Source: Myrica gale (lineage: Eukaryota; Streptophyta; Magnoliopsida; Fagales; Myricaceae). From it: a stretch of 64,000 nucleotides of DNA. The position numbers and the translations under genes were made by a program. The stretch spans positions 15,449,001 to 15,513,000 of the forward strand of contig OZ005609.1 in assembly GCA_963930655.1 (NCBI GenBank), read 5' to 3'. Below, one piece after another: positions 33,101-48,041 of the stretch; within the stretch, counting starts at the first letter, position 1, and every line of letters starts with the position of its first letter. The notes beneath the pieces are model-generated. The model was given only the letters and a program-made list of their open reading frames with translations, was not told the origin of the DNA and searched no databases.

Positions 33101-34594
33101 AATTCTTGTAACTCTTTATTTCACATTTGACAAGGATTTGAATCACGCACTTGCATATCTTTCAAAATGTGCATAAACCGTTTTAAGTATTATTTGAAAA
33201 ATTAAAATGTGTGTCTTCCAAATTGGGTGTTTAAAAGTGGTCGAAAACCTTGTTTTTAAAAGAACCGGATCATGCTTAAGTTGAGGAAGTCGACCGGCTG
33301 TTCAAGCGGTCGACCGGTACTTCGACCGCCTCATGTAGCGGTCGACCGGTTGGTTTTGAGCCGTTGAAGCTTCTGACAATATGACCGTTGGGGAACGGTA
33401 ACTTGAAGCGGTCGACCAGTTCATGTAGCGGTCAACCGGCTCGTTTTAGAGAAAACTCCCAACGGCTAGAAACGGCTAGTTTTCATATGTGGCCTATAAA
33501 TACACCTTCATTTCGTCTAAAATGATAACCCAACAACCACATATCATTTCTACTACTTACGAAATATTCTAAACCTTCATATTCTATATTTCTCATAGCA
33601 TTCACACAAAACACACTTTCATATCCTTGTCTTTGTGTGAATAAAGAGATAAAGCTTTCCATTTTTATATCCACTCTTTGAGAGAGTCTTGTTCCTCAAT
33701 CTACCTATCAAAAGATGTGTTTCCTCTAGTGAGGTTGTTCACTAAAGAAGAAGCTTTGAGAGTGTATATCTCAAGCTTGGTGAGGTTGTGAGTGGTAAGC
33801 CAAAAAATCACTTGGGTGGTTTGAGTGTTGAGCCCGGGAGAAAACACTTGTACGGTTCACTAGCACCCGGAAGCTAGTGTATAAAGCTATTGGAGAATAG
33901 TGAAAAACCTCAAGGCTCGGTGAAGGAGCTTGAGGGGTGGATGTAGGCGGGTCAGTTTGTAGCCCCCCTTTCGTTGTTTCTTTTCTTTTCTTTTGGTGAC
34001 AGTATTTCAAAACTGTTTTTGATGCTTCGAAATGCGGTTGTATAGGCTAGGTGATCTATTGACAGCTAACATTTTTGGTATAACCTAGGTCTATTCTTTT
34101 GTAATCCTTCTGAGTGACCCCTTTTGTACCAAACTGTGTTTAATTGAAGGAAAGTGAGTATTTCTCTATGTTGATTTCTTGCTACAAGGTTTATTTACTT
34201 CTTTTTAATTACACTTTAATCTTTATAGGATACCAACCAGTTTTCAAGCTAATTCGTCAATGATATTTTCCTAAATAAGTGCATATTATTATGATATGAT
34301 GCTTATTATGATTTTGATATTTTCCTTTTAGTCGTTAACCGATATAATCTTATCCTAATTGCAAAAATACCGATTTTCATATATTGGGTTATTCCTCATC
34401 CTTTGTTCAAGTTTCTAAACCGATTTCGATCTTTCTCTTTTATCAGTACCCTTTTTAAATCATTACTTCTGCTAAGTAAATTCAAGGGCAATTAAGCGAT
34501 CATAAGAGTTTTTATCGTGCGGTAATCTCCGAATTTTGTGCATGCGATTATTATACGCGAGCCGAGGGCGTAAGTACCAGCACGGGGCATTACA
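30105..34594 (+). mobile_element. Gypsy solo LTR with nested Copia LTR fragment
   Basis: Starts TGTAACACCCC and ends CGGGGCATTACA, flanked by the perfect duplication AGTTA (30100-30104 and 34595-34599). Total 4490 bp, or about 3.46 kb once the nested 32930-33952 fragment is removed. There are no Gypsy genes inside. The termini are in the plus orientation by analogy with TGTAAYACCCC-type Gypsy LTR starts. Purine-rich tracts at 31120-31320 produce spurious ORFs. GCCCA-type motifs are frequent around 32550-32700. Confidence 0.88.
32930..33952 (+). mobile_element. Truncated LTR of the gag-only Copia family
   Basis: Begins TGTTGGTTTTTGTGCACAA and follows the 21883-26669 LTRs in reverse orientation up to GATGTAGGCGGGT, then stops matching. 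About 270 bp of the LTR's 3' part is lost. TATAAATA lies at 33495-33502 on plus, with GTCGAC cores upstream at 33289/33309 and 33341 plus TTCGAC at 33321. Spacing is 20, 12 and 20 bp. Confidence 0.85.
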
Positions 34595-34692
34595 AGTTAA
34601 GATTTTTAAATTGTGGGTTTGAAAGTTATGGGGCTAACTTTGATTTTTGTTCATACTAATGGAGCTATCTATGACTTTATCCTTAATTTTGA

Positions 34693-35272
34693 AAAAAATT
34701 TGACAAAATTTTGTTTTCAAACGCCATATAAGATTCCATAAAATAATGTTGGGTTGAGAAGAAATAGATAAAAAGTACAAGTGTTAAGAAACAAACAAGA
34801 AGTACCTTTGTTGCAGAAGCTTCCAACGCACAAAGTATCTCTCTTCGTTGTTTACAGAATCTTCTCACGCCTTTCTTCATTTTAGAAGCTTCCCACACTG
34901 ATGCACAGATTGCTCGTCACTTAGTTTTCTTTCTAGTTTGCAACCAAGGGCTGGGAATTTATGGATATTTTGTTCGCAATTTGGGTTATGTGATTTGGGG
35001 ATTTTGGGTTCGGGAAGCTTCATTAAGTCATTTGGACGATTTGGGATTTGGTCTTTCGCGGGCAATCGAATCAGCTTTACACGTGGATTAATGTTGTATT
35101 TTATTAGTTTCTAAATTTTAGTTTTTAATGAGATGACAATTGCTAACATGTGTCGATAGGTAAGTGGGTTTGACGTGGATGTCATCAGGCACAACGACAA
35201 CTTTCGTTGTCCTCTCTGACGAAAGGACCAAAGTGGGAATAATTAGTCCTAATCCTAGAGGTCCTCGTATGA
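34693..35272. other. Gene-free stretch
   Basis: AT-rich sequence with no supported coding region. Short minus-strand frames (34683-34898, 34877-35065) lack recognisable domains. The sequence from about 35215 and that after 36122 join across the MULE and contain repeated AGTCC/GGGACTAA phrases, suggesting an older inverted-repeat element that I could not delimit. Confidence 0.4.
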
Positions 35273-35281
35273 AAAATTTTA

Positions 35282-36112
35282 GGGTTAATGACCAAAATAG
35301 TCCCTGGGTTTTATGCCCTTTATCGATTTGGTCCTTGGGTTTTCAATTTGGTCACATAAGTCCATAGGTTATCCTCATTTATCGATTTAGTCCTTCCGTC
35401 CAATTCCGTCTCCTTTATGCACAGTCAGCTAACGGTGGGCCACGTCACAACCAATAACATCGCGACACGTGTCCGATTTTTTTTTTTTTTAGAACTAAGG
35501 TCCATGTGCAAAAAAAAATTCGAACAGGGGAGAACCCCCCCATTCGCTCGACGAAGGGAGCCCAGATCTGGGCTCCCCCGCTCATGGGTGGCCGGGAACC
35601 ACCCAACCCGGTGACAGGGAGCCCAGATCTGGGCTCGCTCGCGCGGGGGGGCCCTGCGAGGGGGAGCCCAGCTGGGGTGGCTCCCGCCGCGAGGGGTGGC
35701 CGCATGCCACCCCCGAGGCTCCCCTACTCAGGGGTGGCTTGCAGGGAGCCCAGATCTGGGGGCTCCCCTTCGCAGGGGCCCCCACCGTGCAAGGGAGCCT
35801 TGATCTGGACTCCCGAATCCCGGTCGCCGGGGTGGGTGGCTCTCGGCGAATGGGGGGTTCTCCCTTGTTCGATTTTTTTTACACATAGACCTTAGTTTTT
35901 TGTTTTTTTTTAAAAAATTGGACACGTGTCGCGATGTTATTGGTCGTGATGTGGCCCACCGTTAGCTGACTGTGCATGGAGGAGACGAAATTGAACGGAA
36001 GAACTAAATCGATAAATCAGGATAACCTAAGGACTTATGTGACCAAATTAAAAATCCAAGGACCAAATCGATAAAGGGCATAAAACCCAGGGACTATTTT
36101 TGTCATTAACCC
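35282..36112. mobile_element. Small GC-cored MULE
   Basis: TIRs of roughly 260 bp begin GGGTTAATGACCAAAATAGT and end in the inverse. A perfect 9-bp duplication AAAATTTTA flanks them (35273-35281 and 36113-36121). The core is strongly GC-rich and carries five related palindromes based on GAGCCCAGATCTGGGCTC. No transposase. Both TIRs also contain GACACGTGTC. Inserted about 680 bp upstream of the helicase start codon. Confidence 0.9.
35556..35814. repeat. Five GAGCCCAGATCTGGGCTC-type palindromes
   Basis: Located at 35556-35577 (perfect, 22 bp), 35619-35636 (perfect, 18 bp), 35662-35685, 35744-35766 and 35793-35814, the last three with mismatches. The cores are BglII-type AGATCT except at 35662. 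All lie in the GC-rich core of the MULE. Confidence 0.88.
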
Positions 36113-36527
36113 AAAATTTTATCTTAGGGACTAATATGGAAATTAGGCAAACTCCAAGGGACTAAAGGGGTAATTTAACTATTTTAAAACTCACGGGCGT
36201 AAAAAAATATTTCCTTCAAATTAAAGCATTAAGAGCCTTTATTGGTAATTTAATTCTAATTAAGTTGCACTGCCCGTGGTTATGTATAATGTATAATGCC
36301 TGTCCCTCGAACGAAGGGCTTCGTTAACCAAAGTAGTTTGCAGCCCACTCTCCCTAACTCAACCTCTTGGGCCTCCGTTCCAAACAACCCAATAGATAAG
36401 ACTCAAAAAGTGGATCGTAAATTGGGAATGAGCTCCTAACCCAAAATAATGCAGCCCGTAGGGAATATGGGCCCATGTGGGATCCGGGCTTTTATTGCAT
36501 AGGTTAACGTAAGGAATTAAAATAGAG

Positions 36528-36607
36528 TATAAACAGTTCCGGACGAGCGCCCTAGTACCCTCTTCTTGTCATATAAATACAGTTCCGGACGAGCGCCCTA
36601 GTATCCT
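36528..36607 (+). promoter_or_regulatory. Tandemly duplicated core promoter
   Basis: A 29-bp block, ACAGTTCCGGACGAGCGCCC and on to CTAGTA(C/T)CCTC, occurs at 36533-36561 and 36579-36607. Each copy is preceded by a TATA-like sequence, TATAAAC at 36528 and TATAAATA at 36572-36579. The 46-bp duplication would give two TATA/start units. Confidence 0.75.
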
Positions 36608-36754
36608 CATTTTTTTTAATCTGTGTCTTTCAATCAGTCAAATTACTTTTTTTTCTAGGGTTTTTGTTTTGCTGCGAATCGGAATCGGATCCTGCTATCT
36701 GATTTTAAACTGGGATCCGGAGGTCCCGACTTTTTGCGGGTTCGGTGCGGTTAG

Positions 36755-36785
36755 AATTAGGGTTAGGGTTAGGGTTGGGGTTGGG
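36755..36785 (+). promoter_or_regulatory. Telo-box repeats in the 5' UTR
   Basis: AATTAGGGTTAGGGTTAGGG followed by TTGGGGTTGGG, seven bases before the ATG. Three TTAGGG units plus variants. This is too short for an interstitial telomere and typical of plant telo-box leaders. Confidence 0.75.
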
Positions 36786-36791
36786 TGTCTC

Positions 36792-40703
<3,912 letters not shown>

Positions 40704-41842
40704 GATTCACACTGTCCATAACTTTCGACTACTACGTTTCTTCTCCGGAGACAAGGGTAGGCCATATTTTGAGAGCTGGATTTTTTAAATCATATAGTTG
40801 CCGAGTAGCTGTCAACGGTGCCACTTCGTCAGTGGAAGCGGTTGAAATTTGGCAAAGTTTCTGTACCATTACCTCATGGTAGTTGTAGTGAGGTATATTT
40901 TTGTGTTGTTTCCTCTATCTCCATTAATTTTGGATTGGGCGGTTTCGTTGCTAGTCGACTTTCAAGAAGGTGATGAACATTTTCAGAAAAATGGGGAATG
41001 AATGTGATAACGATTATATGAATGTACTATCTTGGTCCTTCCTAGCTGTGGCCTCCACGATTGTCATTGTTGGTTTCTTTAAAAGAATCTTATTATAGTT
41101 TCTTCAGCAGGAGAGATCAGCATCTGTTACCTGGCAAAAACATCACTCTACGCCATTTGTAAGCGGCAAAGGGATTTTGCATCTTTTCTCTAAATAAATA
41201 GAATGGGTGCGAAAATATTTTTTGTTGCACAGCAATGCAATAAATGGAGCAAAACAATTACCTAAAGCTCAAGATGGAGCTGCAGATGAAATGTAATTAA
41301 AATTTAAATTTTTGAATTGGTGAAATCCCGACTCGTACATTCCAGCATACTAACAAGCACCCGATAGGGAAGACCGGTTGCAATTTGCAGATGTAACCAA
41401 GTCTAAGCAAGGAATATTCATGATGCTCTCGGCATTTGCCTGACCAAAATACAAATTATACGCTAAAACACTCGGGTCGGGTATCCGGGAAAGAGATAAT
41501 GGTAGTTCTTTTTTTTGTGAAAATTGTAAACTACTTACCTTTGCTTTATACTATTTTTGAATTGAGGTTCGTGTTTTTTTTTTTTTAGGACATGCGATTC
41601 TCCCTCTGTCATTCAAGGTTCTACTTGATGTTGTCTATTTAAGGATGGAAAAATCATGTGACATTTTATAAGACGTCAGATGCATATGTATCTGACAGTT
41701 TTTTAAACAAAATTTATTTAGGTCAGTTTTTTTTAGATAAAAGAAAAGTAAAAGAATATGAAAAAAATTGAAAAATTTGTTGTATACAAAAAATAATAAT
41801 TTGAAGTGATTTAAAAAATAAAAATCATTTTTAATTTTTTTA
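40704..41842. other. Helicase 3' region and intergenic DNA
   Basis: The 3' UTR probably runs a few hundred bases past 40703. AATAAATAGAATG near 41193 is a candidate polyadenylation signal. After that the DNA is AT-rich and gene-free up to the inverted-repeat element at 41843. The small minus-strand frame at 41635-41946 is low-complexity Lys/Phe/Leu and overlaps the element end. Confidence 0.5.
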
Positions 41843-41914
41843 AGGAAATTTGATATTTTAGTCCTTAGGTTTATATCGCTTTTGCATTTGGGTCCTTCGA
41901 TATCAAACTTCAAA

Positions 41915-42282
41915 TTTAATACCCTTATACTTTCTATCTTTGACAAAAAAGTCCTTCTGTTAGCCTTCCGTCTATCCTACCAATGGACGCTCGTGCCATG
42001 TCATCTAAATGTCCACGTAACTGCCAACTAACGTCTTTAATACCTCGTGCAGTTTGGCTTTGAAGAGGAAGCTCTCTCTTGTCTGTGACAGTACAGTTTT
42101 TAATACCCTTATACTTTCTATCTTTGACAAAAAAAGTCTTTCTGTTAGCCTTCCGTCTATCCTACCAACAGACGCTCGTGCCATGTCATCAAAATGTCCA
42201 CGTACCTGCCAACTAACGTCTTTAATACCTCGTGCAGTTTGGCTTTGAAGAGGAAGCTCTCTCTTGTCTGTGACAGTATAAT
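41915..42282. repeat. 184-bp tandem duplication in left arm
   Basis: TTTAATACCCTTATACTTTC through TCTGTGACAGTA occurs at 41915-42098 and again at 42099-42282 with few differences. The right arm has one copy. The unit includes the CGTGCAGTTTGGCTTTGAAG segment. Confidence 0.85.
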
Positions 42283-42459
42283 TGTCCGGCATTCCACGAG
42301 TTTCCCAGATTTTGCATCTGCAACTTATTTCAGCTTTGTTCAGCTTCATGCGCTCCTTCATATATTCTTTACCATCCCCACTTGGGTCCTTCACATTCGC
42401 AGCGAATTGGACTCTCTTCTTCTTTCTTTCCTTGAGAAACCACATACGAAATATTTAGT

Positions 42460-42940
42460 AATTGGACGGGGTGGAAGTGTTTGAGGACTGCGCAACCCAA
42501 ACATCTTAAAATGAGGAGGAAAGAAAAAAGAGAAACCGTTTACCTGGACATAAGCAAAAACATAAAATTTGCTTTTCGGGCTACTAGGAGCTTTGAATCT
42601 CTGAAACATAGGTTGTTGAAAGAGACTTCTGCAGACAATAACCAAGAAATAAAGTGGTGCTAGCTATGACCATGGCTATGGACAAGAGAGCCTCCGGTAG
42701 TGAGGACTGAGGGAAGACGGAATAGAAGAGGCAATTACAATATGAAAAAAGAATAAGAGAAAATGAGGCTACAAGTTTGTCAAGAGATAACACTGACCGA
42801 AGTTCTGTTTTGCTCGCAGTTTGTATATGGTTGATAGTTTGCCTTTTTTTCTTTCTAAATTGTATATACCAAGCCTTGCAGCTAAATCCGATAAGATACT
42901 TGGCAAGGTGATGTACTATTGTTAGTCTCAATATTGGTGC
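42460..42940. other. Interior of inverted-repeat element, unrecognised
   Basis: A minus-strand frame (42584-42949, 121 codons) encodes two hydrophobic stretches (LVASFSLILFSYCNCLFYSV and a later one with IAMVIASTTLFLGYC). This could be captured host sequence, but I recognise no family and it has no context for expression. A similar unassigned minus frame lies at 48515-48817. Confidence 0.25.
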
Positions 42941-42942
42941 TC

Positions 42943-43540
42943 TTAACAAAACAAAGCTGGGAACTAGAGTTCAAGTGAACTCCATTTTACATATACGACA
43001 GCTAGGAACTAGGGTTCAAGTGAACATGTACTCTAATACATCCAACTCTGCGAGACAGCGATATCTAATTTTAACTAACAATATCACGTGCGTGATTCTA
43101 AACCAGAATATAATTTTATTAGAGTATACGTGCCTGGCCCGGGGAGTTTGATGGTGGTGGATGGAGCGATAATGCAATAGTCGAGGAGCTTGGAAATGAG
43201 AGGGAGCAAGCAGTCTTTGTTTGAGATTTTACCTTGATGCTTTAACAAAACAAAGCTGGGAACTAGAGTTCAAGTGAACTCCATTTTACATATACGACAG
43301 CTAGGAACCAGGGTTCAAGTGAACCTATACTCTAATACATCCAACTCTGCGAGACAACGATATCTAATTTTAACCAGCCAGATCACGCGCGTGATTCTAA
43401 ACCAGAATATAATTTTATTAGAGTAGACGTGACTGGCTTGGGGAGTTTGATGATGGTGGACACAACGATAATGCAATAGTCGAGGAGCTTGGAAATGAGA
43501 GGGAGCAAGCTGTCCTTGTTTGAGATTTTACCTTGATGAA
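42943..43540. repeat. 299-bp tandem duplication
   Basis: TTAACAAAACAAAGCTGGGA through TTTGAGATTTTACCTTGATG is present at 42943-43241 and 43242-43540. Each unit itself holds two related GGTTCAAGTGAAC-type blocks. It ends next to the LINE insertion site. Confidence 0.85.
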
Positions 43541-43575
43541 GAGATCCCACGGGGTTTTGTCCTCCTATGGCTACC

Positions 43576-44811
43576 TTTTCCCTCCCCCCTTCTCCCTACG
43601 CCCTCTGCTACCGTCGGCTTGGTTGCTAGTTTGGGTGGCAATACGTCCCCATTTTTGGGTTCTGATATCCCCAATTCTCAAGCCCCTTCTGTCCTTGCTG
43701 CGCAGGTTGTTATCTCGAGCCCAACTGGGCTTTCGGTAACTAGCGTTGATGGCATCCGAGAATCCTTGGTGCTAACTGTAAAGCTGGTGGAGGTACCTTG
43801 AGGCAGCCCTCTCGGTCCATTAGTAGACCTGGTCGACGAAGCAGATCCAGGAGAGGCAGGCAGCAACGCCGTCCCCCCAAACCTGTCTCCTACATCAATG
43901 TTGTCCGGGGCAGCTCAAGTGTGCGCAATAGGGGAGATCATCCACCCCTAGAGGTAGAGGCTTCACCCTAAATTTTTTTCAAGCCCGCTGTCCATGAAGA
44001 CCGCTTCTTAGTTGTTCCCCCGGATGGTATCACTGTTGATGAATGTTCTGTATGGGAGAATACCTTAGTTGGACATTTCATTGGCAAGAAATTAAATTTT
44101 CATGTCGTAAAGTCTATTGCTTTTCGTATTTGAGGGGAGCTTGTGCTCCAAGAGGTCCTGGCAATGGAAAATGGGTTCTTTTTCTTTAAGTTTCTCGCTG
44201 GCGAGGCTTTCATCAAGGTTCTTGAAGGAGGCCCATGGCATATGGTGAAGATGCCTTTGGTCTTGAAGAGGTGGTCGCCCTATATGACCCTCTTGAGGGA
44301 CGAATTGAGCTATGTCCCTCTCTGGACCAGACTTTATGGTGTCCATTTAGAGTACTGGTCTGAAGAGGGTCTCAATTATATTGCCAGTGCGATTGGTAAG
44401 CCTCTCTATACTTATTGAATGACCTCTTTGAAGACTAGGATCAGTTATGCCAGGCTCTGTGTTGAAGTGGGTGCAACATCTGATTTGATCATGGAATTGG
44501 ATGTTCAGGGTAACAATGGGGATATTTTCACTGTTTTTGTTACCTACGATTGGACTCCAAACCTATGCACCTTTTGCAACTGCTTTGGTCATAGCTCATA
44601 TGGGTGTGCTAAAGGCAAAATCAGTAGAAAGGGCAATGAAGTCTTAGTTATCACTACCCCGGTGGACGGGGAAGGATGTAGCACGCAAGGTGGGGAAAGA
44701 GGTAACACGCAGGATTATTGGCATGTTGTTTGCAGGAGAAAGGCCCCCCTTGATTCTACCAGCCATCACCTTTCCCCTTTGGCCTCAACTGTTCCCCTTT
44801 TGATCCCTTAG
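43576..44811 (+). pseudogene. LINE ORF1 (DUF4283 and CCHC knuckle)
   Basis: A Ser/Arg-rich N-terminus leads to WENTLVGHFIGKKLNFHVVK, then a DUF4283 core (ENGFFFFKFLAGEAFIKVLE, GGPWHMVKMPLVLKRWSPYM, GVHLEYWSEEGLNYIASAIG). A knuckle CTFCNCFGHSSYGC follows. Stops at 44132 and 44416 and frameshifts near the start break the frame. The protein would bind LINE RNA. Confidence 0.75.
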
Positions 44812-45041
44812 TCACCCCCATCAGTCACTCTTCTGACTTTCCTCTTTCGTCCCCAATTCCTGGTCACACTCCTCTTTTGGATGGCAACATCAAGGATGCT
44901 CCGGATCCTAATAGTGTCTCCCCTGAGGTCAGTCTCTTGGGCATAATTTCCAAAGTCTCCCTCTCCAAAAAAAGGGTCGTAAGAAGGCTACCTCTTCCTC
45001 CTCCCCCGCTAGGGGTGGGAAGAATTAGGTGATCTTGTCTC

Positions 45042-48041
45042 TTGGTTTTTTTGGACCTTTTTTTGCTTTTTGTCAATGAAGCTCGGATGTTGGAAATTCG
45101 GGGTCTCAATGATCCCCTTAAGCAATATGAAATTAGAAGATTTATCCGTGAGCACCATTTTCCTTTTGTTGGTATCCTTGAATCTAGGGTTAGAGAACCC
45201 AATAAAGATCGTATTTGCAGATCTCTCTGGAGCTTTTTTGTCAACCACGCTCACTCCCCCCTCGTCAAAATCTGGATTGGGTGGTCCAATGATATTCTTG
45301 ATGTTGTTATAGAAAGACACAGTGAGCAAGTCGTGCACTGCTTAGTCAATGATAAGGATAAGAAGTGGAAATGTCGAGTCACCGTGATTTACGGCCTTAA
45401 TGATTATGAATCATGAAGGATTTTGTGGGCTGACCTCCTAGCTAATAGTGGGGACTCCTCAACTCCTTGGATTATTATGGGTGATTTCAACATATTTAGA
45501 AGGATGAGCGAATCCATTGGTGGCTCTTCGCTTTGGCCCCAGTGGAAATCTGATCTCGACACCCTAATCCAACAAGTTGAACTTGATGACCTTCGCTTTT
45601 CTAGTCACATGCTTACTTGGAACAACAAGCAAGAGAAGGCTCCAATTTGGAGAAAGCTGGATTGTATCCTCATCAATGCTCAATGGGAATCCCTATTCCC
45701 ATCCTCTCAAGCTTCCTTTTTTCCCCCTGGGCTATCTGATCATTCGCCTATGCTTGTGTAGGTTTTTGACCCCCCAAAAATCAAGAAGCCTTTTCAGTTC
45801 TGACTTTTGGGTGGATCATCCTAATTTTCTGGATATTGTGGCTAGTTCATGGAATGATCATGTCATTGGTTCTCCTATGTTTCAGCTTTTTACAAAACTC
45901 AAGAGGCTTAAGGCGGACCTCAGAAACTTTAATCAAGAGCACTTTTCTAACCTTCATGATCGGGTCAAGCTTGCAGAACTGAAGTTGCATTCTGCGCAAT
46001 GTGAGCTACAACTGGACCCTTCTAATGCTCACAAGCTTAACGAGGAAGCTAGGGCTTACTAGGGAGTATACTCAGGTTAGGAGGGATGAGGAGAGCCTTC
46101 TTCGACAAAAATCTAGAGTGCAGTGGTTGGACTTGGGTGACAGCAACTCTAGCTTCTTTCATAAATCTATGAAGTCTTTCCATGGGAGAGCCCACATCTG
46201 TACATTCAAGACCAGTGATGGCACAATCCTTGACAACCCTGAGGAGATCAAAGTTGAGGTTGTTGACTTCTTTAGGAAGCTTTGGTCCTCCCCCTCCAAC
46301 CAGGAACCTATCAACCATGCCTTGCTTGAACAAGTTATTGAGAATAAACTCTCTGATGACCAGCATCATTCTTTAAGTGCATTCGTGACCAGAGAAGAGA
46401 TAAAATCTGCCCTTTTTCTATCAAGAATGGTAAAGCTCCTGGGCCCGATGGGTTTAATTCGAAGTTCTTTAAGGCAGCCTGGTGCATTGTGGGCGACTTG
46501 GTTACTAGAGCCATAAGCTCCTTCTTTGCTTTAGGAAAGCTCCTTCGGGTCTTTAACCACACGACAATTTCTTTATTTCCTAAGGTACCTAATCCTTCTT
46601 GCCTTAGTGATTTTCCTCCCATCTATTGTTGCAATACCATTTACAAGTGTATTACTAAAGTTATTGCGCGGAGATTGAAGCACGTTGTTGCTAGTCTTGT
46701 GCGCACTCAACAGACAGCCTTTGTTGCGGGTCAAATTATAGGTGACAATGTTCTCCTTGCTCAAGAAATGCTTCATAATTACCACAAGAATTTTGGGTCA
46801 CCTCGGTGCACTCACAAAGTTGACCTTCTCAAAGCTTTTGATTCGGTTCGCCTTCCATTGTTGCTGGAAATTCTAAAAACCATGAATTTTCCTGTCATTA
46901 TCTTAGCATGGATTCAAGAATGTCTCCTAACGCCATCTTTCTCCATCAACCTTAATGAGGAGTTTGTTGGATTCTTTTCTAGCAGCAGGGGACTGAGGCA
47001 AGGTGACCCCATGTCTCCATATCTCTTCACTTTGGTAATAGAATATTTCTCTGGAATTATGAGGAAAGTTGTTCTAATCAAATTTCTTTTTTCACCCTCG
47101 TTGTAAAAAAATTGAGCATTACTCACATCTGCTTTGCTGATGATTTGTTGATTTTTAGCAAAGGGAATGTGGAGTCTGTTTCGGTTATCAAGGATGGTCT
47201 AGAGAAATTTGCCAGCCAATCTGGGCTCCTTGCTAACCCAAGTAAAAGCCATGTGTTTCTTTGTGGAATTCCTCTTTCAACCAAGCAGAACATTTTGGAC
47301 CTTTTGGGATTTGTTGAAGGAACATTACCCGTTAAATACTTGGTTGTTCCCTTGCTATCCTCTCATCTCAAGAAGGCCGACTGTCAGTCCCTTGTGGACA
47401 GGATTACCTCTAAAATTTGGAGCTGGACGAGTAACTACCTATCATATGCGGGTAGACTGCAATTGATTCAATCTGTCTTCTTTGCTGTACAATCATACTG
47501 GAGTTCACTCCTCTTGCTTCCCAAGAGCGTGATAAACCAAGCTGAATGCATGCTGAAAAGTTTCCTTTAGAAAGGCTCTATGGAGGCCCGAGGGAGCCAT
47601 ATGGTGTCTTGGAATTAGGTCTGCACCCCAAAAGATGAAGGAGGGTTGGGACTTGCTGATTTGACCTCTTGGAATAGAGCCTTAATGGCAAAACACATAT
47701 GGCATCTGTTCTTGGACGTTGGTGAATCCTTGTGGGTTAAGTGGATTAACACATACAAGATCAAAAGGAGGAGCCTGTGGAATCTAAAAACTCCAGGTAG
47801 CTGCCCTTGGAGTTGGAGGAAAATCCTTGGGTTGAGACATCTCATTAGAGATTTCATAAAGCACTCTATTGGTAATGGATCTAAAACCCTTCTCTGGTGG
47901 GATAATTGGCACCCTGTTGGACCTTTGTCCACTAAATTTAATCCTGACTTGAGAGGCCTCTCTTCCTTGGGTCCATCGGTTCGTGTATCTGACATCATCT
48001 CTGCTTGTGTTGTCTCGCGTTTGTTTTTTTTTCTTTTGTAA
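45042..48041 (+). pseudogene. LINE ORF2 (endonuclease, reverse transcriptase, zf-RVT)
   Basis: APE-type endonuclease: ILESRVREPNKDRI, then WIIMGDFNIFRRMSE and FFPPGLSDHSPMLV at 45423-45761. RT: FPPIYCCNTIYKCITKVIAR, KVDLLKAFDSV and GLRQGDPMSPYLFTLVIEYF, with the catalytic FADD in HICFADDLLIFSKG (near 47125). zf-RVT-type tail: TSWNRALMAKHIWHLF, LLWWDNWHPVGPL (to 48041). Breaks occur at 45414 (TGA), near 45760, near 46062, near 46440-46490, near 47100 and near 47570. Non-functional. Confidence 0.85.

Larger units (their letters stand above)
29715..34683. mobile_element. Short MULE (about 470 bp) interrupted by a Gypsy solo LTR
   Basis: Inverted ends GGGGTAAAGTCATAGTTAGC (left) and the inverse of AGGATAAAGTCATAGATAGC (right) match for about 80 bp. 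Flanks AAATTTTGA (29706-29714) and TAATTTTGA (34684-34692) form a 9-bp duplication with one mismatch. Without the nested LTR at 30105-34594 the element is about 470 bp, so it is a small non-autonomous MULE. Confidence 0.7.
36122..36791 (+). promoter_or_regulatory. Promoter and 5' UTR of the DEAH helicase gene
   Basis: Contains site II-type motifs (GCCCA 36343, TGGGCC 36368-36373, TGGGCCCA 36468-36475), a duplicated TATA/initiator unit (36528-36607), and telo-box-like AGGGTTTT (36656-36663) plus TTAGGG repeats (36755-36785) just before the ATG. Site II plus telo-box is a known combination in plant genes for translation and ribosome biogenesis, which fits a PRP43-type helicase. A MULE ends at 36112, directly upstream. 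Confidence 0.7.

Noticed and set aside
35445..35925. Several overlapping ORFs on both strands
   Set aside because: They result from GC-rich palindromes in the MULE core, which lack stop codons by composition.
36755..36785. Interstitial telomere
   Set aside because: Only about three TTAGGG units plus degenerate ones, placed just before a start codon. A telo-box leader explains it better.
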